Shown one piece after another: positions 1-6,061 of a DNA stretch of 6,631 nt. The position numbers and the translations under genes were made by a program. Source of the stretch: Bacteroidota bacterium (lineage in GTDB: Bacteria; Bacteroidota; Bacteroidia; Cytophagales; Cyclobacteriaceae); contig JAPUIM010000334.1 in assembly GCA_027297025.1 (NCBI GenBank), forward strand, positions 1 through 6,631, read 5' to 3'. Position 1 is the stretch's first letter. Each line of letters begins with the position of its first letter. Below the pieces are notes generated by a model, which saw only the letters and a program-made list of their open reading frames with translations, made no database searches and was not told where the DNA came from.

Positions 1-1
1 T

Positions 2-115
2 AACTTTCAACCGGTTGTTAGTGATCATCGGGTGGCGGTATTACACAAATTTGGTAAATACCATGTTTATACCACATATCAAAACAATTTAACCATATAT
101 ACATTTTCAAATTAG
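2..115 (+). CDS. Possible C-terminal tail of an upstream gene, cut by the left edge
   Basis: Reading from base 2, the plus strand is open for 37 codons and stops at TAG 113-115. The translation begins NFQPVVSDHRVAVLHKFG and ends TIYTFSN. It has alternating hydrophobic and polar residues as in beta strands, and a normal amino-acid mix. All three minus-strand frames close within the first 60 bases. A second plus frame, from base 3, is also open for 29 codons, so the choice of frame is not firm. The stop lies 18 bases before the -33 box of the next gene, which would fit a gene ending just before a new promoter. I do not recognise the protein. The piece is too short to exclude a chance open frame. 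Confidence 0.35.
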   Translation, partial: NFQPVVSDHRVAVLHKFGKYHVYTTYQNNLTIYTFSN

Positions 116-133
116 AAAGTGTGAATACTGAAA

Positions 134-166
134 TTTGCTAAAAGGATAGAATCATTTTTATATTTG
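134..166 (+). promoter_or_regulatory. Bacteroidota-type promoter of the mscS-like gene
   Basis: A TTTG box at 134-137 is followed after 21 nt by TATATTTG at 159-166. This is a full match to the Bacteroidota sigma-A consensus TTTG-N17-23-TAnnTTTG. Transcription would be expected to begin about 5-8 nt downstream, near 171-174, only a few bases before the ATG at 180. The match is seen directly; the start site is inferred from the family rule. Confidence 0.7.
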
Positions 167-179
167 TCAAACATCTCCA

Positions 180-1832
180 ATGAACTCAAAAACTTATTTG
201 CTACTCGCCCTTTCCTTGCTCCTGCTATTTCCTTTTGCAGGTTATGGACAACAAGAGCAAGATGAAGAAGTATTGGAATACAACCTCACCTCGCCCTATT
301 ATACTATTTTCACTCACTTGAATTATTTGGAAGATGACAACTACTTTCCCTTTGTGGCTGCTAAGAGTATTAATCCGGAGATTTTCAGCGAAGAAGAAGC
401 GATTGAAATTGTGATCAAATTAAGGCAGATCTATATAGGGGAGGGCTTGGACATTGAATTTGATGAGATTCCCCGTGACCGCGATTATTTAGATACGGTT
501 TTATTCGCCTCGCCACTTCATCGTTACATTATCTCCCCTCGATTTTCCGAAATTTACCTGGAAAAAAAGGGTGAAAGGTGGTTTTATTCAAAAAACACCT
601 GTGAGCAGGTGGCCGAAATTCATTCCAGAATTTATCCTTTTGGCACAGCAAATCTTTTGAAAATATTGCCTCACCTGGGTGAAAGACAAATTTTGGACTT
701 ATACATATGGCAGTATATCACCATACTACTGCTCATACTATTCAGCTTTTTTATCTACAAGTTATTTACTCTGATCTTTGAAAAATTGATCATCGGAGTG
801 ATGACCAATTTTCGTTACCGCGAAAAAGTCAGGAAATATATTCTTCCTGTAGCCCGGCCTTTCAGTATGTTGATGGTGATTTGGTTCCTGGTGAACTTTG
901 TCCCTTTGATTCAACTTCCTACTACCATGGGAAAATACGTGGTAATCATCCTAAAAGCAGGATGGCCGGTTTTTGGCACCGTGTTTTTTTACCGGTTCGT
1001 GGACATCCTGGCGCTTTATTTCGCACGACTAGCCAGTAAGACTGAAACCTCCTTAGACGATCAGATAGTGCCCTTGGTGAGAAAAGCGCTCAAGGTTTTC
1101 GTGGTGATCATTGGTAGTTTGTATATACTCAACAACCTCGATGTGGATATTGTACCTATATTGGCTGGTCTTTCTATTGGAGGTTTGGCTTTTGCCTTGG
1201 CTGCTCAGGATACCATTAAGAATTTCTTTGGTTCCATTATGATCTTTGTAGATAAGCCGTTCCAGATCGGAGACTGGATCACCTCAGGAGATATTGACGG
1301 TACAGTTGAGGAAGTGGGCTTTCGTTCCACTCGCATACGGACTTTCAGGAATTCAGTGACCAGTGTTCCCAACGGAAAGATGGCGGACCTTACCATTGAC
1401 AATCATGGTCTCCGGATTTATCGCAGGTTTAGCACCTCGATTGCCATCACTTATGATACCCCAGCTGATTTGATCCAGGTGTTTGTGGATGGACTAAAAA
1501 AAATCGTAGAGGCCCATTCCCAGACCAGAAAGGATTTTTATCAAATCCACCTCAATAATTTCGCCGATTCATCACTGAAAGTCATGTTTTACATATTTTT
1601 CACAGTTCCCACTTGGGATGAAGAGCTATTATGCAGGCATGAGGTAATGCTGGAAATTATTAAACTGGCGGAAAAACTAGGAGTGCGTTTTGCATTTCCT
1701 ACCCAAACCTTGCATGTCGAAACTTTTCCTGAAAAGAAATCATTAACTCCTGATTACACCGAAAGCACCCCTCAATTAAAGGCGAAAATGGAGGCCTATT
1801 TAAAAAAACTGGTGAAGCAAAACGATAAGTAA
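180..1832 (+). CDS. MscS-family mechanosensitive ion channel with N-terminal periplasmic domain
   Basis: This 550-residue protein should form an inner-membrane channel that opens under membrane tension and releases solutes on hypo-osmotic shock. Residues 1-24 form a signal peptide (Lys4, a leucine-rich core, likely cut after AGYG). An approximately 145-residue extracytoplasmic segment (about 25-170) follows, with a SPYYTIFTHLNYL stretch near its start. Hydrophobic spans lie near 174-200, 221-244, 252-283 and 303-322. The pore helix TM3 runs from about 324 (small residues in AGLSIGGLAFALAAQD, 329-344) and continues through FFGSIMIF. The hallmark beta-domain motifs follow: DKPFQIGDWI (358-367), G-VEEVGFRSTRIRT (375-389) and VPNGK (396-400). 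A soluble C-terminal domain runs to 550, with a basic tail (LKKLVKQNDK). It is about twice the length of E. coli MscS because of the N-terminal part. The ATG at 180 is chosen because it begins the signal peptide directly behind the promoter. It is transcribed alone or with the next gene, 103 bp away. The family is certain; the gating stimulus is not visible. Confidence 0.93.
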   Translation: MNSKTYLLLALSLLLLFPFAGYGQQEQDEEVLEYNLTSPYYTIFTHLNYLEDDNYFPFVAAKSINPEIFSEEEAIEIVIKLRQIYIGEGLDIEFDEIPRDRDYLDTVLFASPLHRYIISPRFSEIYLEKKGERWFYSKNTCEQVAEIHSRIYPFGTANLLKILPHLGERQILDLYIWQYITILLLILFSFFIYKLFTLIFEKLIIGVMTNFRYREKVRKYILPVARPFSMLMVIWFLVNFVPLIQLPTTMGKYVVIILKAGWPVFGTVFFYRFVDILALYFARLASKTETSLDDQIVPLVRKALKVFVVIIGSLYILNNLDVDIVPILAGLSIGGLAFALAAQDTIKNFFGSIMIFVDKPFQIGDWITSGDIDGTVEEVGFRSTRIRTFRNSVTSVPNGKMADLTIDNHGLRIYRRFSTSIAITYDTPADLIQVFVDGLKKIVEAHSQTRKDFYQIHLNNFADSSLKVMFYIFFTVPTWDEELLCRHEVMLEIIKLAEKLGVRFAFPTQTLHVETFPEKKSLTPDYTESTPQLKAKMEAYLKKLVKQNDK

Positions 1833-1833
1833 C

Positions 1834-1889
1834 CTCTTACTTGGACATATGGGCTAATAGAAAGATGCTCTAATATTGGGCAATAAGAG
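1834..1889. repeat. Imperfect inverted repeat between the channel gene and the PLP enzyme gene
   Basis: CTCTTACTTG (1834-1843) is matched by CAATAAGAG (1881-1889), the reverse complement of CTCTTATTG, giving nine pairs with one bulged base around a 37-nt loop. The left arm starts 2 nt after the channel stop codon. A TTTT follows shortly after the right arm (1891-1894). It could act as a weak terminator or as an operator, but the long loop and A/T-rich arms make either only possible. Confidence 0.3.
1848..1878 (+). promoter_or_regulatory. Weak candidate promoter for the PLP enzyme gene
   Basis: TAATATTG at 1871-1878 differs from TAnnTTTG at one position. TATG at 1848-1851, 19 nt upstream, differs from TTTG at one position. 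The spacing is right but both boxes are imperfect, so the gene may instead be read through from the channel gene. The implied leader would be about 50 nt. Confidence 0.3.
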
Positions 1890-1935
1890 ATTTTCAAATA
1901 AATTGCCACTTCATCATTAATAAACCACAAGTCAA

Positions 1936-3075
1936 ATGAAATTTGGAACCAAAGCCATTCATGCTGGTATTGAACCGGACCCTTCAACCGGGGCTATAAT
2001 GACCCCTATTTTTCAAACCTCCACTTATGTGCAATCCTCTCCAGGTGATCACAAAGGTTATGAATATTCCCGGACCCAAAACCCCACCAGGACAGTACTT
2101 CAAAGAAATCTGGCTGCCCTTGAGGAGGGTAATCATGGTTTGTGTTTTTCGTCAGGACTGGGGGCCACAGATGCTATTCTAAAATTATTGAAGCCCGGCG
2201 ATGAGGTGATCAGCACTAGTGATTTGTATGGGGGAACCTTCCGGTTGTTCACCCAGGTCTTTGAACCGTATGGCATCAAATTCCATTTTCTGGATATGCA
2301 AGATATTAACTGCATCAAAGACTATATTAACCCAAAAACCCGAATGTTATGGATTGAAACGCCCACCAATCCCATGATGAATATCATTGATATCACTCGA
2401 GCGGTAGTGATTGCTAAGAGACATGGAACTATGGTGGCGATAGACAATACATTTGCTACTCCCTATTTACAACAACCTTTGGATATGGGAGCCGACATAA
2501 CCATGCATTCCATTACCAAATATATCGGAGGTCATTCGGATGTCGTTATGGGTGCCATCGTAGTAAGAGATGATGAATTGGGTGAAAGGTTGGCCTTTAT
2601 ACAGAATGCCAGTGGAGCAGTACCTGGTCCTCAAGATTGTTTCCTGGTGTTAAGGGGAATTAAAACTTTACATATCAGAATGCAAAGGCATTGTGAGAAT
2701 GGAAAGGTGATAGCCGAATACCTAAAGAGCCACCCCAAAGTAGATAAAGTATATTATCCAGGATTAAAGGGTCATCCCAATCACGATTTGGCCCGGTTTC
2801 AGATGCGGGACTTTGGAGGAATGGTTTCCTTTACTATAAAGGGTTATGATATGAATAAAACCTTCAAGACAATGGAAAAATTTAAAGTGTTTAGTTTAGG
2901 GGAATCTTTGGGTGGGGTAGAATCGCTGGTGGGACATCCTGCCAGTATGACCCATGCCAGCATTCCTAAGTCCGAGAGAGAGAAGGTTGGATTAGTAGAT
3001 TCACTTATACGATTAAGTGTTGGGATAGAGGATGTAGATGATTTGATCCATGATCTTGAAGAGGCAATTGGATAG
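1936..3075 (+). CDS. Cystathionine gamma-synthase/gamma-lyase family PLP enzyme
   Basis: This 379-residue Cys/Met-metabolism PLP enzyme has the family's full length (about 380). It acts in the cytosol in transsulfuration, either joining an activated homoserine ester to cysteine (synthase, metB) or splitting cystathionine to cysteine (lyase, mccB/CTH type). The PLP lysine is Lys195 in HSITKYIGGHSDV. Asp170 (AIDNTFATPY) should contact the pyridine nitrogen. Tyr44 and Arg46 (YEYSRTQNPT) bind the phosphate of the neighbouring subunit's cofactor. Tyr98 (SDLYGG) stacks on PLP. SSGLGAT (72-78) is the glycine-rich phosphate loop. Arg359 (LIRLSVGIED) binds the substrate carboxylate. Glu329 lies in SLGGVES, and the MTHAS segment follows it. 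Glu43 before Tyr44 is as in human gamma-lyase, whereas E. coli MetB has Asp there (from memory), so the reaction cannot be fixed from sequence. No SD sequence precedes ATG 1936. The family is certain; the synthase versus lyase choice is open. Confidence 0.92.
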   Translation: MKFGTKAIHAGIEPDPSTGAIMTPIFQTSTYVQSSPGDHKGYEYSRTQNPTRTVLQRNLAALEEGNHGLCFSSGLGATDAILKLLKPGDEVISTSDLYGGTFRLFTQVFEPYGIKFHFLDMQDINCIKDYINPKTRMLWIETPTNPMMNIIDITRAVVIAKRHGTMVAIDNTFATPYLQQPLDMGADITMHSITKYIGGHSDVVMGAIVVRDDELGERLAFIQNASGAVPGPQDCFLVLRGIKTLHIRMQRHCENGKVIAEYLKSHPKVDKVYYPGLKGHPNHDLARFQMRDFGGMVSFTIKGYDMNKTFKTMEKFKVFSLGESLGGVESLVGHPASMTHASIPKSEREKVGLVDSLIRLSVGIEDVDDLIHDLEEAIG

Positions 3076-3139
3076 GATCTTTTGTGGTGGATTAGCATTG
3101 CCAATTTACTTGGGATAAGGTTTCCTTCAAATATTTCCA

Positions 3140-3174
3140 GGTTGGGATCTAGATTATTTCCCGGTCGGTTTTTT
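3140..3174 (+). terminator. Candidate intrinsic terminator after the PLP enzyme gene
   Basis: GGTTGGGA (3140-3147) can pair with TCCCGGTC (3159-3166) around an 11-nt loop. The four pairs next to the loop are Watson-Crick, the next three are G-U wobbles, and the last is G-C. Two bases later comes a run of six T (3169-3174). It lies 65 nt after the stop codon in the convergent gap. The wobble pairs keep confidence moderate. No comparable U-run serves the opposite strand here. Confidence 0.45.
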
Positions 3175-3226
3175 GAATAGTAGATTAGAACCTTTGCTTA
3201 TCTTGGTCCATTCAGATGGTTGTGGA

Positions 3227-3979
3227 TCAGGCTTGATCAGCAGACTCATTTTCCGCCAATTTAGCCACAGTAAACATTTTCCTGGTTCTATGGCGGCAGT
3301 AGCTGCATCTGTAGTGTTTCATTAGTTCACCGGGATCGGTTAAAGTGGGAGAGGTAATGATCTCTTCCCGATCCACTTTGAGGGTGTAGTAATTGCAAGA
3401 TGGGCATTGTAAAGCGTGTTCGTTACCTGAGTACTTTTCGATCTTTGTATATCCAGTTTCCTCATCTACCCAAACATCGTAATCAACGGAAAATACTTCT
3501 TCTTCCGCCTGCATCCCCTCATCCAGATGAACATCTTCTTCTTCACTCAACAATTTCATGGGGTTGCCCGATCGGGGGGAGATCCTAGGTTTGTACCGCA
3601 GCTTATGAAGCTTTCTTTCCATCCATTTTGGATAATAAACTTTAAGGGTATAATTGAATATTATCCCTGTAATCAAGCTTATACACATTGTAATAAATAA
3701 TCTGACAAAAAACCAAAAATAAGCAAGCTGTACTGTCTCTGTAGCCAGTGTATTCAAAAAAAGCGCCAGACCAATGGCCAGGAAAAGACATGTCATCCAG
3801 AAAAGCCGTATTTCATTGTGATTGATATAATCATATTTGCCTTTTAGGTCTTTTATGGTAATCATCCGTATAAAGTGAAAAAGTGTGATGGAAATCGCTA
3901 TCACCACAGAGATGTCCAAGCCGATGAACATGATCTGATTCCAAATTCCTAAAAACTCTACGTATTCCTGGTCTACCAT
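3227..3979 (-). CDS. Uncharacterised three-TM protein with a C-terminal zinc-ribbon-like domain
   Basis: I cannot assign a function to this 250-residue protein. Three hydrophobic spans lie near residues 13-38, 57-78 and 82-110. A basic stretch follows (about 113-137, with PKWMERKLHKLRYKPR), which by the positive-inside rule puts the remaining half in the cytosol. The soluble tail has an acidic part (SEEEDVHLDEG, 145-155), then FSVDYDVWVDEETGY (163-177). It then has two CxxC pairs, CPSC (192-195) and CSYC (225-228), which could bind one zinc. The pairing of SVDYDVW with a CPxC...CxxC ribbon recalls, from memory, the tails of some bacterial TPM-domain membrane proteins, but no TPM domain is present here. 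The ATG at 3979 sits behind a run of A, a favourable Bacteroidota start context. The gene lies 104 bp downstream of the OmpA-like gene on the same strand and may share its transcript or use its own promoter (4079-4107). It is a real gene by length and composition. Confidence 0.85.
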   Translation of the reverse strand: MVDQEYVEFLGIWNQIMFIGLDISVVIAISITLFHFIRMITIKDLKGKYDYINHNEIRLFWMTCLFLAIGLALFLNTLATETVQLAYFWFFVRLFITMCISLITGIIFNYTLKVYYPKWMERKLHKLRYKPRISPRSGNPMKLLSEEEDVHLDEGMQAEEEVFSVDYDVWVDEETGYTKIEKYSGNEHALQCPSCNYYTLKVDREEIITSPTLTDPGELMKHYRCSYCRHRTRKMFTVAKLAENESADQA

Positions 3980-4013
3980 TTTTTAAAATTTTATAAAATG
4001 TTTTAAAAAATAA
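3980..4013. repeat. A/T-only palindrome cluster just upstream of the three-TM protein gene
   Basis: This 34-base stretch contains a single G (4000). It holds two copies of the palindrome TTTTAAAA (3981-3988 and 4001-4008), and the 12-nt palindrome ATTTTATAAAAT (3988-3999) lies between them. It abuts the start codon read on the minus strand. In the transcript the two outer copies can pair with each other across a 12-nt loop. Whether this is a binding site, a leader structure or merely A/T drift cannot be told. Confidence 0.5.
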
Positions 4014-4041
4014 AGATTGAAAAATATTTCCTAAAATAAAT

Positions 4042-4066
4042 AAAAAAAGAATGATCTTTTCATCAT
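4042..4066 (-). terminator. Weak candidate terminator after the OmpA-like gene
   Basis: On the minus strand ATGAT (4066-4062) can pair with ATCAT (4055-4051) around a six-base loop, followed by TC and a run of seven T (4048-4042). It lies 18 nt past the stop codon. The five-pair A/T-rich stem is weak, so it may only attenuate transcription into the next gene or do nothing. Confidence 0.3.
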
Positions 4067-4078
4067 GACCGTATATGA

Positions 4079-4107
4079 CAAACTTATTCAGCTTCCAATA
4101 TCTGAAA
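4079..4107 (-). promoter_or_regulatory. Candidate promoter for the three-TM protein gene, overlapping the upstream stop codon
   Basis: On the minus strand TAAGTTTG (4086-4079) matches TAnnTTTG fully, and its first three bases are the stop codon of the OmpA-like gene. TTTC (4107-4104), one base off TTTG, lies 17 nt upstream inside the coding region. Transcription would start near 4072, giving a leader of about 93 nt that includes the weak hairpin at 4051-4066 and the palindrome cluster. Confidence 0.4.
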
Positions 4108-5040
4108 TAATTCATCAAGTTTAGGAGCTAAGATAATCTCAGTCCGCCGGTTTTGTTGTTTTCCCAATTTTGTACTATTGTCTTCTACCGGACTAAATTC
4201 GCCTTTACCAGCGGCAGTGATTTGATGAGGGTTTACTCCTGCCTTGATCAGGATTTTGGCAATGGAGGTGGCTCTGAGTACACTTAGATCCCAATTATCT
4301 TTCATAAATTGAGAAGTCTTGGAAACTTGAACATTGTCGGTATGACCCTCAATCAATATAGACACATCTTTTTGGGCAAGCAAAACAGTGGCTAATTGAT
4401 TCAGTGCTGAAATCCCCTTTTTATCAATTTCAATACTGTAGGATTTGAAAAGCAATTTTTCTGCTAGTGAAACATATACTTTTCCATTCTTTATTTCCAC
4501 TTTTAGTTCCCCCTCGTCAAAATCGGTCAGGGCCTTGCTCACTTTTATTTTCAATTGGTTCACCATTTGTTCCCTATCTTCCAATACCATTTCCAGTTGT
4601 TCAATGTGTTTGGCTCTCTCCTCCAAATTGAAATTAAGCTCGTCGTTCCTCAATTGCGACATTTCATAGTTCTTTCGAGCAATCACTAACTGCTTTCTTT
4701 GTTCTCCCAAATCCTGGTTCATCTTGCCACTATTGGTCAACAGATCGTTATAGAATTTTTCCAATTGTTTTTGCTCATTGACCAAGGAGGTAAACTCCTG
4801 GTTTTGTCTTCTGTATTTTTTGCCCAATACTGTGGTGTCGTCTATTAGTTGATTCGTTTGTTGATGTAGGGTGCCTCTTTCTTTTTCTACTCGAGCTAGA
4901 TTTTCCTGATTCTCTGCCAATTCAGCATCAGACTTAACTTTTTCGGCCAGTAGTTCATCATAAGACTTCTTGGTTACCACACAGCCGGTAGTGAGCCCAA
5001 ACAACAAAAGAGCGGCAAAATAATGAAGAAATTGTGGCAT
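4084..5040 (-). CDS. OmpA/MotB-domain lipoprotein with a long coiled coil
   Basis: This 318-residue protein is probably lipid-anchored and ties an envelope membrane to peptidoglycan. The N-terminus is a lipoprotein signal peptide ending in GLTTGC, with Cys20 as the lipidated residue. Threonine rather than leucine at -3 is unusual but allowed by the lipobox pattern. No acidic cluster follows Cys20, so a periplasm-facing anchor is more likely than surface export. Residues about 24-165 are rich in Glu, Lys, Gln and Leu and look like a continuous coiled-coil stalk. Residues about 188-306 form the OmpA C-terminal fold: LLFKSYSIEI, EGHTDNVQVS (231-240) and NWDLSVLRATSIA (249-261), ending in QQNRRTEI. 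Asp235 and Arg256 match the pair that binds diaminopimelate in OmpA. The spacing between them and the NWDLS motif resemble MotB, but the MotB transmembrane proton channel is absent. The ATG at 5040 begins the signal peptide. It is divergent from the reductase gene. Domain confidence is high; its partner is unknown. Confidence 0.9.
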   Translation of the reverse strand: MPQFLHYFAALLLFGLTTGCVVTKKSYDELLAEKVKSDAELAENQENLARVEKERGTLHQQTNQLIDDTTVLGKKYRRQNQEFTSLVNEQKQLEKFYNDLLTNSGKMNQDLGEQRKQLVIARKNYEMSQLRNDELNFNLEERAKHIEQLEMVLEDREQMVNQLKIKVSKALTDFDEGELKVEIKNGKVYVSLAEKLLFKSYSIEIDKKGISALNQLATVLLAQKDVSILIEGHTDNVQVSKTSQFMKDNWDLSVLRATSIAKILIKAGVNPHQITAAGKGEFSPVEDNSTKLGKQQNRRTEIILAPKLDELFQILEAE

Positions 5041-5064
5041 CTTTTTAGGATTGATAGCAGTTCA

Positions 5065-5094
5065 CAAATATCTTAATTAATGCCCAATATGCAA
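5065..5094 (-). promoter_or_regulatory. Candidate promoter of the OmpA-like lipoprotein gene
   Basis: On the minus strand GATATTTG (5072-5065) is one base off TAnnTTTG. TTG (5094-5092) lies 19 nt upstream. The implied start near 5058 would leave a leader of about 18 nt before ATG 5040. The spacer contains the palindrome TTAATTAA (5073-5080). For the opposite direction I see only TATATTG (5107-5113), one base short of consensus and without a good upstream box. Confidence 0.4.
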
Positions 5095-5131
5095 TTAGTG
5101 AAATGCTATATTGCGTCAAAAACAGATCATT

Positions 5132-5998
5132 ATGAAAATTGAAGGAATGCTTAAGGATCAAGCATTGAAGGATAAAACCATCTTGATAACTGGAGGGGGT
5201 ACTGGTTTGGGCAAATCCATGGGAAAATACTTCATGCAGCTAGGAGCCAATTTGATCATTGCCAGTAGGAAAGAGGATGTATTGGAGGATACCGCAGCTG
5301 AGCTAATGCGCGAAACTGGTGGAAAAGTATTGCCCGTGGGGTGTGATGTTAGAAATTATGATCAAATACAAGGGGTGATCGAAAAGGGAATAGAGTTTTT
5401 TGGTAAAATCGATGGGTTGGTAAATAATGCAGCAGGGAACTTTGTTAGTCCCACAGAAAGACTTTCCCACCGGGCATTCGATATTGTGGTAGATATTGTG
5501 CTTAAAGGCAGTTATAATACCACGTTGGCCCTGGGAAAACGTTGGATCAAGGATAACACTCCAGGGGTTATTTTAAATATCGTCGCCACCTACGCCTGGA
5601 CAGGGTCAGGTTATGTGGTACCCTCGGCTTGTTCTAAAGCGGGCGTATTGGCACTGACCCGCTCATTAGCAGTGGAATGGGCAAAGTACAATATAAGAAG
5701 CAATGCTATAGCCCCTGGTCCATTTCCTACCGAGGGTGCATGGAGCAGATTGTTACCGGGGAATTTGAAAGATCAGTTTATGCCACAGGAAAATGTTCCA
5801 GTGGGACGTATGGGTGAGCATCAGGAACTTGCCAATCTTGCGGCTTACCTCATGTCTGATTATTCTTCCTTTATGAATGGAGAAGTTGTGACCATCGATG
5901 GTGGAGAATGGTTAAAAGGAGCAGGTGAATTTAACCATCTGGATAGAGTTACTCCTGAAATGTGGGATTCTTTGGCTTCAATGCGCAAGAAGTCCTGA
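5132..5998 (+). CDS. Short-chain reductase of the 2,4-dienoyl-CoA reductase (mitochondrial DECR) type
   Basis: This 288-residue SDR protein is predicted to reduce 2,4-dienoyl-CoA with NADPH during breakdown of unsaturated fatty acids. It is unrelated in fold to E. coli FadH. The Rossmann motif is TGGGTGLG (20-27). SRK after beta-2 (45-47) carries the basic residues of an NADP site. NNAAGNFVSPTERLS (98-112) and the later EFNHLDRVT segment follow human DECR1 closely. The classical YxxxK is absent: Ser165 sits where the tyrosine should be, four before Lys169. Tyr154 lies 15 residues before Lys169, the same spacing as the catalytic Tyr199 and Lys214 of human DECR1 (from memory). The C-terminal half (PGPFPTEGAWSRL, ELANLAAYLMSDY, TIDGGEW) also fits. 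ATG 5132 is chosen for its A/T-rich upstream context with A at -3. ATG 5147 (MLKDQALKDK) matches where relatives usually begin and is a real alternative; TTG 5111 is unlikely. It lies 63 bp before metG. Confidence 0.9.
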   Translation: MKIEGMLKDQALKDKTILITGGGTGLGKSMGKYFMQLGANLIIASRKEDVLEDTAAELMRETGGKVLPVGCDVRNYDQIQGVIEKGIEFFGKIDGLVNNAAGNFVSPTERLSHRAFDIVVDIVLKGSYNTTLALGKRWIKDNTPGVILNIVATYAWTGSGYVVPSACSKAGVLALTRSLAVEWAKYNIRSNAIAPGPFPTEGAWSRLLPGNLKDQFMPQENVPVGRMGEHQELANLAAYLMSDYSSFMNGEVVTIDGGEWLKGAGEFNHLDRVTPEMWDSLASMRKKS

Positions 5999-6017
5999 AT
6001 TAAATAAGCATCTTTTT

Positions 6018-6025
6018 TATCTTTG
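6018..6025 (+). promoter_or_regulatory. Candidate -7 promoter box upstream of metG
   Basis: TATCTTTG is a full match to TAnnTTTG and lies 36 nt before the metG ATG, giving a leader of about 30 nt. No TTTG or TTG is found 17-23 nt upstream, so the promoter is half-supported. Since no hairpin terminator is visible after the reductase, metG may also be read through from it. Confidence 0.45.
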
Positions 6026-6061
6026 CTGAAATTTTCTCGAGCCTAACCATGCAGATTATAA

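Noticed and set aside
8..17. Perfect palindrome CAACCGGTTG near the left edge
   Set aside because: It is short, stands alone, and sits within a plausible coding tail, so no operator role can be supported.
3225..3238. Hairpin GATCA-GGCT-TGATC at the stop codon of the three-TM protein gene
   Set aside because: The stem is perfect but only five pairs, it includes coding bases, and no T-run follows on the minus strand, so it is not a convincing terminator.
3831..4118. Minus-strand open frame of 95 codons spanning the lipoprotein stop and the next gene's start
   Set aside because: It overlaps two better supported genes in another frame and its middle translates the A/T-rich leader (runs of Phe, Leu, Ile, Lys).
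4445..4669. Plus-strand open frame of 74 codons inside the OmpA-like gene
   Set aside because: It is antisense to the coiled-coil and linker region of a clear gene and its serine/phenylalanine-rich translation is the usual mirror of Glu/Lys-rich coding.
5111..5131. TTG 5111 as start of the reductase
   Set aside because: It adds seven residues not expected from the family and falls within the only promoter-like TATATTG; ATG 5132 or 5147 fits better.
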